Source: Intoshia linei
Taxonomy: Eukaryota > Orthonectida > Rhopaluridae
Assembly (NCBI GenBank): GCA_001642005.1
Contig: LWCA01000394.1
Location: 1-29,089, forward strand
Length of the DNA: 29,089 bases
Direction of reading: 5' to 3'
The position numbers and the translations under genes were made by a program. The stretch's first letter is position 1, and every line of letters starts with the position of its first letter. The notes beneath the pieces are model-generated. The model did no database searches, was not told the origin of the DNA, and saw only the letters and a program-made list of their open reading frames with translations. Shown piece by piece: positions 9,720 to 21,015 of the stretch.

Positions 9720-12700
9720 TTAGTGTTTTCGATGTTTACGCTTTTTGTGCCGTCTATGTGATTTTTTGTGATGTGATCTTTTTCTTTTTTTTTGAATTGA
9801 CTCAGATTTTGATCTTGAATCACGTTCAGATTGGCTTGATTTTGAATTTGAACGTAATTTTGAGCGAGATCTTGAACGAGAATTGGAATTAGATTTAGAT
9901 CGAGATTTTGATCGAGATTTAGATCGAGATTTTGATTGAGATTTTGATCGAGATTTAGATCTGGAATGATGAGAATCTGATGATGATTCTGCATTGTGTT
10001 TACGAGTATAATTTTTTCTATATTAAAATATTATTCAAATTTAATTCAATTTTTACTGATTTTTACGTTCTAGTTTTTGCATGGCTTGTTCATATGTTCG
10101 GCTCATGATTTGATCACATTTTAACTAAAAGTTGTATTATTGTTTTAATAAATGGTTAATAGAATAATGAGCAATATACAATAGTACATCGCCGAGAGCG
10201 AATGTTTCCATATATTTAATGCAAGAAAAATTATAATTTCAAAATTAATAAAATGGTAGGGAAAGAATACATATTGTACATTCTACATTTTGTGAGTTGA
10301 AATCAGCTATGAAAAATTTAAACACTATAAATTTACATTTAAATTAAATTCTAATATCGATAGTTACAAATTTGTTTGGATATCATTTATTTATATAAAA
10401 TTTAATGTGTGTCTTTGTTTCTGAGTTTTTAATACAGTTTTTCCTAGAGCGTGTTTAATAAACTAATATCTATTTTTCACTTTCCTAATTTGAGTCGTTC
10501 ATGGTCAAAAACCAAATTTTCCCTATTGATTAAAAAATAAATCAACCCAAAAATTTAATAAAACATACATTCTGGGACACTTTTTTAAATGATTAACATT
10601 TTCGTGAATCGCAGCCTCAGAAACTCTTACCTTCATGGTCAAAACCACAAATTACACTTTGTTTTAAAAATGAAAAATGTCTTAAAATCATAAGCATGAT
10701 AATAAATGGCAACCTCAAAAAAGTATATTTTCATGACGAAAACCCCATATTGCCCTTTTTTAAGATTGTTTTTAAATCAATAATTTATTTGGCAACTCTG
10801 GTTTGAATTTGAATTCTAATCATCTATTTTTTCTATGATTTTACTAAGATTTTATTTTACATTAGTTAAAAGTATTGTATTTTAAAAAATATTGGATATT
10901 TAAATGGTATTATGCATTTATGATATAAAAAGTTATGAAAAAACAAATTTTTTGGTAAATTTAAAATCTGGGATTCTAAAATTCTAAATGATGAAATAAT
11001 ATACTATTGCCAAAGCTTAACCTACCGTAGACCCCTCCTTGGTGACTCGTCGAAATTTTTGTAAAATCATTTTTCCAAGTTGAGCATTTAAAAAAATTAT
11101 CTTCTTCAATATCATAACTATTTTGTGTGCAAAATTTAAAATGTCAAGATAAGACGCTTCTTAAATGACGGGGTTATATGGCAATACGCATCGTTTGCGA
11201 AATTTCCTATTTTAAATTTTCGGATACCCCGAATTTGGTAGATGTGGCTCTAACTATTACACACAATTATTAAACTTTATATATGTAAGTGTATAATTTT
11301 TATGGTTACTTTTAAATCTTCGCGCTTTTCACGCATAGAAAGATATCCTGTATGGTATTTTCCAATTAAATGATCTTCTCGTCTTGAATCATACTTATTT
11401 GTATTTATAAATCCACCGCAAACTTCACATACGCTGACGTTATATCTAGCTCCAGGCAGATTTTTATGATTTATTGCAGTTTCCAATTCATTCTATATTT
11501 TATGGTTGTTAATGAATAAACATTTTCATTTACCTCTAACACACATTTTTCATTTTTAATTACAAGGACCTGCTCGACAACAACCTGAGATTCCTTCAAT
11601 CTTCCATTAGAACCAAATTTTTCGGCAATACTCAATTTATCATCAATTTCTTCTGTTAATTTGTTAATTTTTCTTTTCTAAATACAATGCTTACTTATAT
11701 AAAATTTTAAATTAAGATTAATCATAATTTTATGATTTAAAAAAATATCTGAGAATGTATATTTTATAAAATTCTAAGACTTTTCTCATTTTTATATTAC
11801 AGGGTAATTTGTGGTTTTGACCCTGAAGGTATACTTTTTAGAAATTGAAATTTATCATAATGTATATGATTTTAAAATCTGTATTAGTGTGTATATTTTT
11901 TTTAATTATAAGACTACTGTCTTTTCTTGATTTTAAGCAGATGCCTAAAATACAAATTTTTAGTGAAATTTTTAACCAAATATAATTTGAATATAATTAG
12001 TTTCTGCTTGTATTCGAAAGAAAAAACTTTAAACAAAAAATAGACAACATACCAATTTGTTTTTAAAAAATAACTTCTTTCATACAATAGAATGTCTAAT
12101 TTACAAGTTTTGCTTTCACCATATATAATATGTTATTTATGTTTTTATATTTTTTAAGGTCTGCTTAAAAGTCTACTTGTTTTTGGTTATAAGCATTTTT
12201 CCTTCTACTCTCGAATATAAGAAGACTTCTTATAATCGAGAAAAAACAGTACAGTATAATTTGATTTAAAAAAAAAGAATAATTGGGGTTTTTGACCGGG
12301 AAGAGATAAGTTTTTGAGATTTACATATATTTTAAGTTATATCTCGGAAAAATCTGATTGGAATTTGTGTTTTTTAAAATTCTAAGAGACTTAGTTATTG
12401 AAAAAAACGGAACACACATAGACAGACAAACAGACATTCAATTTTATTTTGTGTTAGGATTATTTAGCTAAAAATGTATGTCTATTTATGTATTTATCTC
12501 TCTGTTACAATTTATTTAAGAAAGTAACATGCGTAGAATTTTCAGAATACCAATTTCTAATACAGTTTTTCGAGGGTGAAGTTTTATAGTAAATTTAATT
12601 TTCAGAAATTTAAGTGCTTAAGGCTTAAAAACACAAATTATCTTTTTTTAAAATTGAAAAATGTCTTATAATGTTATAGAACATAAATTCTATGATAGGT

Positions 12701-15309
12701 TTTTAAATTATAAACATTATAATAAATCGCAACCTCAAAAATGTGAATTTTCACTATAAAAATTCAGATTACCCTTTTGTTAAAAAAATAAAAATAGTCC
12801 TACAATTTATAAAAGAAAACATCGGTTTATTTACAATTTTTTTCTGAAATTTAAATAATTTATAATAATTTTTAGGAATGTACTGTTTTTATTTATATTT
12901 TTAAGATGATCCGATCATTCTCTAATAAATTATAAAAATGGATCGCAAAATTTTTTTTAAAATTTTTTACACAAATGTTATCAAAATAAAATATTTTACT
13001 ATTTTATAAATTATTCACTTTTATTCACTGTTGGAATAATTCACTATAAATTAAAAGATAATATGACCGGTACATTGTGAAACAAGTTTGGGAACTACTC
13101 CTTTACTACTACTTTAAATGATTAGTAATATTGAATAATATAATTTTTAAGTAGTTGTCACATTTTATTGAATTTATTTTTTTATAGAATTAAAAAAGTT
13201 GTTCTCGGAGTTACAGTAGGTGATATATGTACAAAGTACATTACAGTCAAGCTAGTGTTATATAAATTTACCATATATAAAATTTTGTCGTCAATTTCTT
13301 TTTGTTGCATTCTGACTTTGTCAGAATTAACTACATAGTCTCTTTCTGCTCTTCCAATCATGTCAAGAATGACTTCATATGCCTAATTATTAATATTAGT
13401 TCAAATGAATCATTTTTCGTTATATAAAAAAAACTTTAATTAAAATAATAATGTAATTACTATTATTCAAACTAAATCAAGTATACAGTATATATTTTAT
13501 TATCTAAATCAGTGTTCCCAACCTTTTTTATGCTAGGCTCCACTTTTACTCTTAAAAAAATCCCAAACCCCACTAAAAAAAATTCGAGAGAATTATAATG
13601 AAATAATGATAAAAACAATAATAATGTATTTATTTTTTAGACTTAATGAGACGATTGAACCTGACGATTCTGACAGAGTTTATTAATATTAAGTACTAAT
13701 GTTGTAAGCTTTAATCGTAGAGTTTAAAAAAATATATAGGCTGATACGGATTTTAAAATCATAAACATTATCATAAATTTAAATTTAAAAAAATACACTG
13801 ATGCGGATTTTAAAATCATAAACATTATCATAAATTTAAATTTAAAAAAATTATATATTCAGGGCCAAAACCTCAAATTACCCCTTTTTTTTAATGAAAA
13901 CACCCCTAAAGTTTAAAAAAAATTATATGTGGTACACTTGTATCCTGTTAACACATACGAAAAATTTCAATCTGAATAAATAACGCCTTCACGGTTAAAA
14001 TAGTATTTTAGTATTCATATATTTTTTTCCGAAATATTTTATAAAAAAAAAATTATTCTGATAGAGCTTATTCCAGTTGATATAAATACAAAATTTCAAC
14101 CCCAGAAATCAACGTATTCCCGGTGAAAAATAATTTTTAATATATTATCAACCAATATTTTTCAAATATTTCGATAAAAATAAAAATTGAAAATGTAAAT
14201 ACTGTTGGACTACCTTGATATGTAATAATACTTACATCTTTTTCATAATTAAATTTGTCCTTTTTTGGATGATTATTATATTGTTCTCTGGCTAAGATGC
14301 TGTGAATAAACCTACATTCACCCATATTTGCTTTCTAAAAAAAATTAAAAAAAATAATTACTTTATGCCATAATCGAAAAATAATATTTACTTTCTAAAA
14401 ATGAAAATTTAGTAATTGAATAAAATTATAGTAAAATAAAATTTTAAATTAGCGCCGTTAAAAATAGGAATTATTAATATTACAGCAACTATAAACATTG
14501 TATACACATAATATCATTGATATTTAATATTATAGCAGTTCCCTATTTAGCATTCAAAAATAAATTGAATTATAAAGGCAAATATTGGTAAAATTGGTTC
14601 AAAAACACAAAAATTATAATCAAATTCAATTAACTTTTGATACGAAAAAAATTTATAACAAATTTGAATGGCTTCAGAGTCTGAACTTCTGATTGGAGGT
14701 GTGGGAACCGCTTTGTAATAGTGCAGTGATTCTCAACTTTTTTAACCGTAGCTTTTTTACCTGATTTTTAACTTATAGTGCATTTGTTGTTGGGGTAAAT
14801 TTAGTTGATTCAATTTTCAACAAAATTAACTAAATAGAGAATTCATTATACACCATAATGAATGTAAAAATGTAATAAACAAAATTCTATTGCTTAATGA
14901 TTGCATAATGACTCATTATATTAATAATGCATTGTTCAAAAGTTAATTTATGTTATTTATTTTCTCTCAATACATTAAATAGTTTCTATATTTTGAAAAA
15001 ATGTATCTTTCTACAAGTTAAAATAGTTGGATGCGTTGGATCCAAATTACTGGCTGAGAAACACTGACACCAACAATACATTTTATAGTATCAAATATAA
15101 AAATTACAACATCTCCAATATAATCATGCGGACAACAATTCAACAAGAAAGGCTTGCAGATTTTGTGACTATAAAACTTAATCCTTTTTTTTGTATGATA
15201 ATCTGTAAATAAATGGAAATATATAAATTTAAAATATTGGTTAACCAATATTATTCATTCCCATCAATTCATTAAATAATTGCCGTGACTGTTCTCTGGC
15301 TGATGACAT
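9720..15309 (-). CDS. Luc7l: LUC7-like U1 snRNP splicing factor A, eight exons, RS tail
   Basis: LUC7 proteins are U1 snRNP-associated zinc-finger proteins that influence 5' splice-site choice in the nucleus. Exons (minus strand) are 15246-15309, 15108-15202, 14236-14334, 13272-13382, 11534-11677, 11310-11492, 10057-10124 and 9720-10017; all sites are GT-AG and phases agree, giving 353 aa. Residues 10-19 match the LUC7 start (QLFNELMGMN). Zinc finger 1 uses C37, C44 or C45, C60 and H64 (NCCPHDY, then GECRFIH). Residues 87-171 form the central helical part. Zinc finger 2 is C193, C196, H212, H218 (CEVCGGFI, then DHLIGKYH). Residues 266 to about 332 are an RS domain, followed by a Lys/Arg/His-rich end. 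Three introns are minimal (39-43 bases); four are 773-1594 bases and full of repeats. A paralogue (B) lies directly downstream. The start is the first ATG before the conserved DELMG-type motif. Confidence 0.95.
10125..11309 (-). other. intron 6 of LUC7-like A, repeat-rich
   Basis: No gene is seen. Around 10495-10790 there are three successive phrases of the alpha repeat type ('catggtcaaaa', 'aaattaca...', a T-run, 'gcaacctcaaaaa'). The part near 11030-11240 contains less AT-rich sequence without any recognisable motif, possibly an old transposon. Confidence 0.5.
11678..13271 (-). other. intron 4 of LUC7-like A, repeat-rich
   Basis: No gene is seen. It holds a beta-type repeat (about 11760-12470, ending in a CAGACA-rich piece), an alpha-like module (12540-12800, with 'gcaacctcaaaaatgtgaat' and a T-run) and, at about 13062-13100, sequence that on the minus strand reads like a hAT end (GTAGTTCCCAAACTTGTTTC). 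Confidence 0.5.
13510..13560 (+). mobile_element. hAT-like transposon terminus
   Basis: CAGTGTTCCCAACCTTTTTT followed by a GGCTCCAC block is a typical hAT 5' end. It lies in intron 3 of LUC7-like A. A candidate opposite end near 14710 (minus strand CAAAGCGGTTCCCACACCTC) was considered, but the flanking 8-mers do not match. Confidence 0.5.
13741..13854 (+). repeat. two tandem copies of a 57-base unit
   Basis: The unit starting CTGATACGGATTTTAAAATC at 13741 is repeated at 13798 with a single visible change (CTGATACGG to CTGATGCGG). The near identity implies a recent local duplication. It directly precedes alpha repeat copy 3 inside intron 3 of LUC7-like A. Confidence 0.9.
13858..14160 (+). repeat. 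dispersed repeat family alpha, copy 3
   Basis: It matches 6300-6640 phrase by phrase: 'caaaacctcaaattacccct', 'tgttaacaca', 'aatttcaatctgaataaata', 'ctgatagagcttatt' and 'aaatttcaaccccagaaatc'. It is more divergent than copies 1 and 2 and ends about 75 bases from exon 3 of LUC7-like A. Confidence 0.7.
14335..15107 (-). other. intron 2 of LUC7-like A
   Basis: No gene is seen. A hAT-like start (CAGTGATTCTCAACTTTTTT) lies at 14724, and just before it, at about 14690-14710, the minus strand reads like another hAT end. The remainder is AT-rich sequence without recognisable features. Confidence 0.5.
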
Positions 15310-15503
15310 TTTTGGAAAAGTGGATTATTTTCAATGTTTTCTTGATTCAAAGGTAAATATTAATATTATAATACAAACAAAGTAGATGCTGTTATGGATA
15401 CATTGCAACCATTTTAAAGCACCTGTTAAAATGTACACAGAAACATTAACGTCCTTTCTCTAGACTCTAGAGCGATATTCACATAAGCGACGTATTGTTA
15501 GAG

Positions 15504-16686
15504 CAGTGTTTCCAACCTTTTTTACTACGTTATCAATATTATAGTACATTTTGAATATTTGTACTTATTTTGATATTACCCATAATATTTTTAACTGCAT
15601 ATTGCATGGTCATTTTTTGGAATAAGAGAATATAAATTTTTTTAATAATTTAATTAATACAAAATAGATTAACAAAATCACTCTAAAAAGTATTGGAAAT
15701 TGGATTTTTTAAATTTTTAGGATTTTTAATTTAATTGAACATGTTGAAGCTCTTGCACACAATTTTTTCTATGTTAAATTTTAAATCAACTAGCTTGACT
15801 TGGTCAGTTTCACGAAATTCTTCCAATCCAAATGCAAAATTGTATGTGACAAAATCGAGATTAAGTACTAAAAACTGGACAGATGCGTATCAATGGGTTC
15901 AAAAACAAAATACTATTATTATGTCACATGATCAGTATTATGTATTAACTGGAAATGATGTTAACTTGACCAGGGACCAAGCAAGTCAATATGTGGATTC
16001 AATAAATTAAAGCAGTTTTGAAAATTTTTTCAATATGAAAAAATATTTAAATTCTGTTTGGAAAATATCGCTGGATCGTGAAAATTGTAAGTTTTCAAAG
16101 TGTACGTGTCCCTTATAGGGTAAAAATTACATGTGTAAACATTCTATCGGTATAGCAATACGATTAAGAATTGATGGGTGTATTGTACCTCGAAAGTCGA
16201 AAGCTCTCCCGTTGAATGTCAAAAGAAAGAGGGGATGACCAGCTCAGGCTAATCAAGCTTTTCTGAGGCAGTGTTAAATTAACGGTTAATAATTAAAAAA
16301 AATGTTATGTTTAAATAAAATAAATTCTACTTCTATTAATTTAGACGCTAACATTATAACTATAGACGCTGGTGAAATTAGACGCTGTAACTATTAAATT
16401 ATGTTGCAATAATAATAACTCTTTTTTATTAACATTTATGACACTGTAAATTTTATTAATGGTGGAATGGAATAAAAGTAGGGTTTTTTAAATAATATTG
16501 TACGATCATATGAGCTTTGAGGTACATTCCAAACATGTGGCAATTTTGTAATAAATATTAAAAATTTTCCTATAAAAATAAAGAAAAGTTGATAGAAATG
16601 TTTTTATGTTTTATTTTAATCTGACGGACCCAGACATATAGCTTTGTATCCTAAGGGGGTACAAAGACTCCCAGTCGGGACCACTG
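15504..16686 (+). mobile_element. candidate extent of a decayed MULE-type element
   Basis: The span begins CAGTGTTTCCAACCTTTTTT at 15504 and ends at 16686 with the reverse complement of CAGTGGTCCCGACTGGGAGT. Between them lies the C-terminal part of a SWIM-domain transposase. The two ends share only the CAGTG core and similar spacing, and the flanking 8-mers do not match, so the boundaries are tentative; two unrelated transposon ends may flank the remnant. Confidence 0.4.
15735..16277 (+). pseudogene. MULE transposase C-terminus with SWIM zinc finger, three stops
   Basis: SWIM fingers (CxC...CxH) occur at the C-terminus of many Mutator-like transposases and help bind DNA. Here one reading frame carries a typical sequence: WTDAYQWVQKQN and DQYYVLTGN early, VWKISL later, then the SWIM core C-T-C-P (16101-16112) and MCKHSIGIAIRL (16131 on), followed by the basic linker LNVKRKRG. 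The frame is broken by TAA (16008-16010), TAG inside the finger (16116-16118) and TGA (16236-16238); the last replaces what is normally an Arg in a KRGRP motif. All breaks are base substitutions and the frame itself is kept, so decay is recent to moderate. The catalytic N-terminal part is missing. Confidence 0.85.
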
Positions 16687-17090
16687 GTCTAGATTTTATA
16701 GTCTAAGTGTTAGAGTCCAAGATGTATCACTCTTACAAAACATTGTCAACTGAATGTTTACCGAAAAGTTTGCATGATGTTTACAAAAAATATTTTCAAA
16801 ATATCGACATTTGTGAGATTATACCATTGCAGTACACTGTACACTGTGACTTTTTAACTTTTACGTATGAAACTCAATGTAACACTATTCACAATATAAA
16901 AACGGCACACTACAAAAATGTTACAACTTAAATAATTATAATTACATAGCAATGATTATATTGGTAGAATAACACAAGTCGAACTTGAGATAAAAGTTAC
17001 GGAATGTGTGCATTATAAGTAATCTGCAAATTATGTTATTAATAATAACTTATTATTAGCGCATTGCAGTATAAATCTTATGTTATAAGC

Positions 17091-17140
17091 CAGGGGTTCC
17101 CACACTTTTTTCATGACGGGCCTGAAATAAATTATAAAAT
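17091..17140 (+). mobile_element. hAT-like transposon terminus
   Basis: CAGGGGTTCCCACACTTTTT followed by CATGACGGGCC is typical of hAT ends. A minus-strand coding-like piece stops about 160 bases away (17253), which would fit a transposase gene read toward this end, but the other end was not found. Confidence 0.55.
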
Positions 17141-17252
17141 ATAACGCGACTATTAAAGCGAAATTACTAAGCAACATTACTAATAAATTTTAATAAAAAT
17201 CATAATAATTTTACTTTTAATTAATAAAAATTATTTAGCGGACTTGTTTTTA

Positions 17253-17369
17253 TTATTTGACTGGAGGTTTGTGAATACTATTTCGAGCTATAACTGTACT
17301 AAGTTTACTAATCCATTCTTTTTTGATATTTTCAATAAACTTCCTCATAGTGGGATTTGATGCCCAATT
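17253..17369 (-). pseudogene. short coding-like remnant, probably transposon-derived
   Basis: An open minus-strand frame of 38 codons ends at TAA (17253-17255). It includes NWASNPTMRKFIENIKKEWI and ends in RNSIHKPPVK. The composition (Trp, Pro, Arg) is unlike the surrounding DNA, and the frame points toward the hAT-like end at 17091, so it may be the last codons of a hAT-type transposase. I cannot place it in a family with confidence. Confidence 0.3.
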
Positions 17370-18389
17370 AAATAAAAAAATTTGTTATGCTATCATTCAT
17401 TTTGAAAATTTAAAAAGTACTTAGTACCGTACTGAGTAGAAAAAACTAAGTTGAACACACTAGTCAGTAGCATTATTTCACTTTCAAGTACTTCGTACAA
17501 TACATAAGTACGCAATTATAATTATTTAATGTGTTTCGTTTTTGTAGATTACCCTCAGATGCGACAAAAATTTTTATGAAAGTCTGTCTACTAATAGATA
17601 TTAATTTAATAGTAAAAGTGAAAAAAAAATTTTTAACGTAAATCTCCATGAATAAACTATAGATTTACTGTTTTGTAGTTCGTACAAAAAGCACCTAGCT
17701 CTACTGAGGGCCGACTTTTTTAATTCTACCAAAAAAATAAAATCTTAGATAAAAATGTTACAATTCACTATTACCAATCTTTTAAAGAAATGGTTTATAA
17801 ATATGTGAAGACAATTTTTTTAAAATATAGGAGCATTAATTATATTGAATGTTTTTCTCAACGAAATAATTTCCCAAAAAAATGTAAAAAGTAAATTGTT
17901 TTTTTTAACATGAAGGCTTAACTTAAAATTGAAACTTTTTATGTATTTTTACTGTATTAAAGGGATCTTTTTTTAATTCTTGGACCATTAGTTTTTTTAT
18001 TTTATAAAATAAAGATAATACAGACACAAAACAAAGAGTTTATATAAGTTAGGATGGTTAATTGTGATTTTGACTATTTATGTGAAAATTTCTAAGATTG
18101 AAATTTATTTTAATTTCGATTCCGAAAAATCCGACTTGGAATTAAAGTTCTAGGAACTATAATTCAAAAATTGAATAAAACTTTAATAAATTACTAAAAA
18201 ATACGGGGTGTTTAATTTCAATGTGTACGCTTCATATAGTCAGGGCTGTAGAGAGTGATCATTAGCCCGGTCAGATGGTATTGTAGGCCCCTATGAAAAT
18301 TTTTTATAAAATGGGACCTATATAGAATGTATATTATACATTGCTTAATCGATCGTTCATTATCTAAAAATTAAAAACAACCGTTGGAA

Positions 18390-19080
18390 ATAGCATAATT
18401 TTGGTATACTTAATAAATTTTCCAACATTATCTATTAATAAATTAAAAATAGTAGACCCCTCATGATTGTAAGCCCGGGCCAAATGGCCATAACTTCAAT
18501 GTAGTACAGAAAAATTCCCCAAAATATGAGTAAAACAATATACACAATGTATACTATTACGGTGTTAAATACAGTTAAACGTCTATAATCTAACATCAAT
18601 ACACTTTCAACGATCTAATTAGTAAATCACATGATTAACAATTTTTGACTTTATCTCTATTAGGCCTGAAAAATTTTAGATTATTAAAATATAATTTGTT
18701 TGGGTACTTATATTGTAAAATAACAAATCATATAAATACACAAATCATTATTACTTAAATTGATTTGAATAAGGATCATTATCAGAAAGGAAAAATATAA
18801 AGTAATTTTTTTGTTTTATTTATATATTATAGATCGACATTATTATGTAAAATAGTAACAGTACGAATGGGGTTTACGTCAGATTTTCCTTCCTTATACT
18901 AATCGAATAAAATTTACTGACTTTGTTAGATCTATAAATTATTTTCTGTTATTTATTTTCGTAGAAATTTTCAAAAATAATATAATAACAATCTTAAATA
19001 AAGCAAAATTACGTTATAAAATAATAGTTTTTATTACATTTACTAGACCGGACCTTGTTACATAAGATCGTAAAATTTAT
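18390..19080 (+). repeat. intergenic repeat R, copy 1
   Basis: The block opens with 'taataaattttccaacatta' and 'aagcccgggccaaatggcca'. It then has 'gagtaaaacaatatacacaa', a 'gatctaattag...attttagat' pair, 'attattatgtaaaatagtaa' and the end 'ttactagaccggacc'. The same order occurs at 26825-27480 with high similarity, and parts recur at 19081-20182, 25228-26690 and 27560-28290. No reading frame is conserved between copies. It lies 3.9 kb upstream of the intact LARP1-like gene. Confidence 0.85.
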
Positions 19081-19965
19081 ATGTATTAAAGATCTACATT
19101 ATTATGTAGAATAGTAACACTACGAATGGGTTTTAATTCATTTTTTTCTCACTTAAACTAATCAAATAACCTTAAAATATCAAAAATTTAAAATCTAAAA
19201 TTTCCTGATTTGTTAGACCTATAAATTATTTTCTGTCATCGTAGAACTTTCGAAAAATGATATGATCACAATTTTGAATAAAGCAAAATTTTTTATTTAA
19301 AAACAGGTTTAATTTTAATTAATATTGCTGTCATTCTTACAATTACTATAAAATCAACATAACACAGAAAAACTGCCCCAAAATACGAGTAAAACAATAT
19401 GTAATTCTTCGGTGTTAAATACGATTAAACATCTACAATGTAACATCGGTACACTTTCAACGATCTAATTAATTAATGACATGATCAACAATTTCTGACG
19501 TTATTTCTTCTAGGCCTAATAAATTTTAGATCATTAATTACAATTTGTTTGTTAAATTATAAAATAAAAAATCATGAATACACAAATCATTATCATTTCA
19601 ATTTTATTTTAATTTATTATTTTCAAATATCATGAAGAAAACTTATAAAGTAATTTTTTTCATTAATAGGTAGAATGGTAACAGTATGAATCGGTTTTAT
19701 ATCAGTTATCTAGTTAGTTTGGATATGGACAGTATTGGAACCTATCTATTTTTATTGCAACACTTGACATTGTAATACAATAATTTACATTGTTATAAGT
19801 AATAACTTTGTACTTAAGCAAGATTTTCACAACTTTAAAATCAAAAAACCTTACATATCAAATAAAATTTACTGAATTTATTAAACATATATATTATTTC
19901 TGTCATTATAGAAATTGTCAAAAATTATATGATAATTATTTTGTTTAAAAAAAAAATTAAAATGT
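19081..19965 (+). repeat. intergenic repeat R, copy 2
   Basis: It starts with 'gatctacattattatgtaga', in which TCTACAT and ATGTAGA form an inverted repeat. It contains the 'tacgagtaaaacaatat' core at 19384, the 'cgatctaattaattaatgac' and 'ttttagatcattaa' pair, and 'caacacttgacattgtaata'. The second part matches copies 3 and 5 rather than copies 1 and 4, so at least two alternating subtypes exist. Confidence 0.8.
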
Positions 19966-20182
19966 TTTAGGGCATTTGAAATGAAAAATTGTTGATTCTA
20001 ATCGAAAAATATATTTTTAATTATTTTGTTGATGAAAGGTCTATTGTTAAAGTATAAATTGACATGATAGATAATTTAGAAAAAAATTATAGCATTGTAT
20101 TGACATTATTTATTATTATTATTATACGAGTAAAACAATAATTAATTGTAAATACAAACATCTACCATGTATCATCGGTATA
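19966..20182 (+). repeat. intergenic repeat R, truncated copy joined to LARP1-like fragment
   Basis: It matches 27580-27790: 'tatttttaattattttgttg', 'ggtctattgttaaagtata', a TTA-rich run and 'acgagtaaaacaata', then 'catctaccatgtatcatcgg'. At about 20182 the repeat stops and the C-terminal part of a LARP1-like gene begins with no spacer, so this is a recombination breakpoint. Confidence 0.8.
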
Positions 20183-20562
20183 AATTTTTACGTACCACTT
20201 TACAAAATAATGAACGAATTGGCTATGATAGATTTTGAAATGGATCAAAGGTAATATTTATTTATTTTTAAAATAAATGTTTATATTATTTTTAGAGAAA
20301 GCATTGAATACCTTCATGAATTATGTTTTTATATTCTGTTCGAAGAAAAACTCCATCCTATTGATTTGAATTAATTGATATTGGAATAGTCTGAAATCAT
20401 AGATAAAGATATTCACAGAGGTAATTTTTATAAGTAAAGTTTCATGTAATTTCTATTTTAGGCAATACTTATTGTGTTAAATATGTCAAAAAATATGAAC
20501 TCAATAATGTTATTAAAATATCAGAGGAATCTAGAGCTAAAATTTACAATACCGATCAATAA
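20183..20562 (+). pseudogene. LARP1-like 3' end fragment, two internal stops
   Basis: It matches the end of the intact gene at 22983-24515: exon pieces 20183-20250, 20296-20420 and 20462-20562 are separated by GT-AG introns of 45 and 41 bases at exactly the same positions. It encodes NFYVPLYKIMNELAMIDFEM, then IEYLHELCFYILFEEKL, then GNTYCVKYVKKYELNN. The middle exon has the same length (125 bases) as its counterpart but carries TAA at 20372 and TAG at 20387, where the intact gene has Lys and Trp codons. Everything upstream of the DM15-like end is missing and replaced by repeat R. It is a dead remnant of a third family member. Confidence 0.92.
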
Positions 20563-21015
20563 TACATGATTAATTTTAATAAATTTAAATTTTTAAATTC
20601 ATTTTCTTGATATCATTTTTTCATTTGTTTCACATCTAAGCCACCTTTCTAACAAACGAATGAGAAATAACATATTATCAACCACTAATTTGCAAATGTT
20701 TAGATTAATTAATTAATGTAAAAATAAATCATTCTACAGTTTTAAAAAAAATGTGACTTGAACGTCTACATCAGTGGTTCTCAACCCGTGTTCCGAGAAA
20801 TTTAATTGGGGTTCCGTGAAATGTAATGCGATATTTTTCAATTTAAAGTTTTTCTAAATTACTGTTGTATGCAATGAAACAACATCATTTCCAAATTTAA
20901 ATCAAATAAGTTTTAATAAAAGTTATAGTCATTTAAATGAATTAAATTAAAATAATTATAAATTTTTGTTGACATATTTTGACGCTGACTGTAAATATTT
21001 GTATCAGTAAACTGA
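20563..21015. other. spacer with a hAT-like terminus
   Basis: AT-rich spacer between the LARP1-like fragment and the serpin remnant. At 20772 it contains CAGTGGTTCTCAACCCGTGT followed by GGGGTTCCGTGAAA, a typical hAT end; no partner end is recognised. No gene is seen. Confidence 0.55.

Larger units (their letters stand above)
16278..18389. other. long stretch without a supported gene
   Basis: It contains a hAT-like end at 17091 (CAGGGGTTCCCACACTTTTT then GGGCC) and a short coding-like remnant at 17253-17369 (-), both listed separately. It also has beta-type repeat traces at 18030-18180. Near 18241-18300 is a piece with 'agcccggtcagatgg' that resembles the 'aagcccgggccaaatggcca' phrase of the intergenic repeats downstream. 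A 74-codon frame at 16707-16931 (+) starts at GTG and shows no family signature. Confidence 0.5.

Noticed and set aside
9671-9994. 107-codon minus-strand frame rich in Asn, Gln and Asp
   Set aside because: Wrong-frame reading of the RS-repeat exon of LUC7-like A.
13510-14710. Single hAT element joining the ends at 13510 and 14710
   Set aside because: Flanking 8-mers differ, so the two ends are not shown to belong together.
15018-15248. Open frames on both strands over LUC7-like A exon 2
   Set aside because: The minus-strand one reads through introns on either side of exon 2; the plus-strand one is its antisense shadow.
16707-16931. 74-codon plus-strand frame
   Set aside because: Starts at GTG, has no recognisable family and no flanking gene structure; it could be chance.
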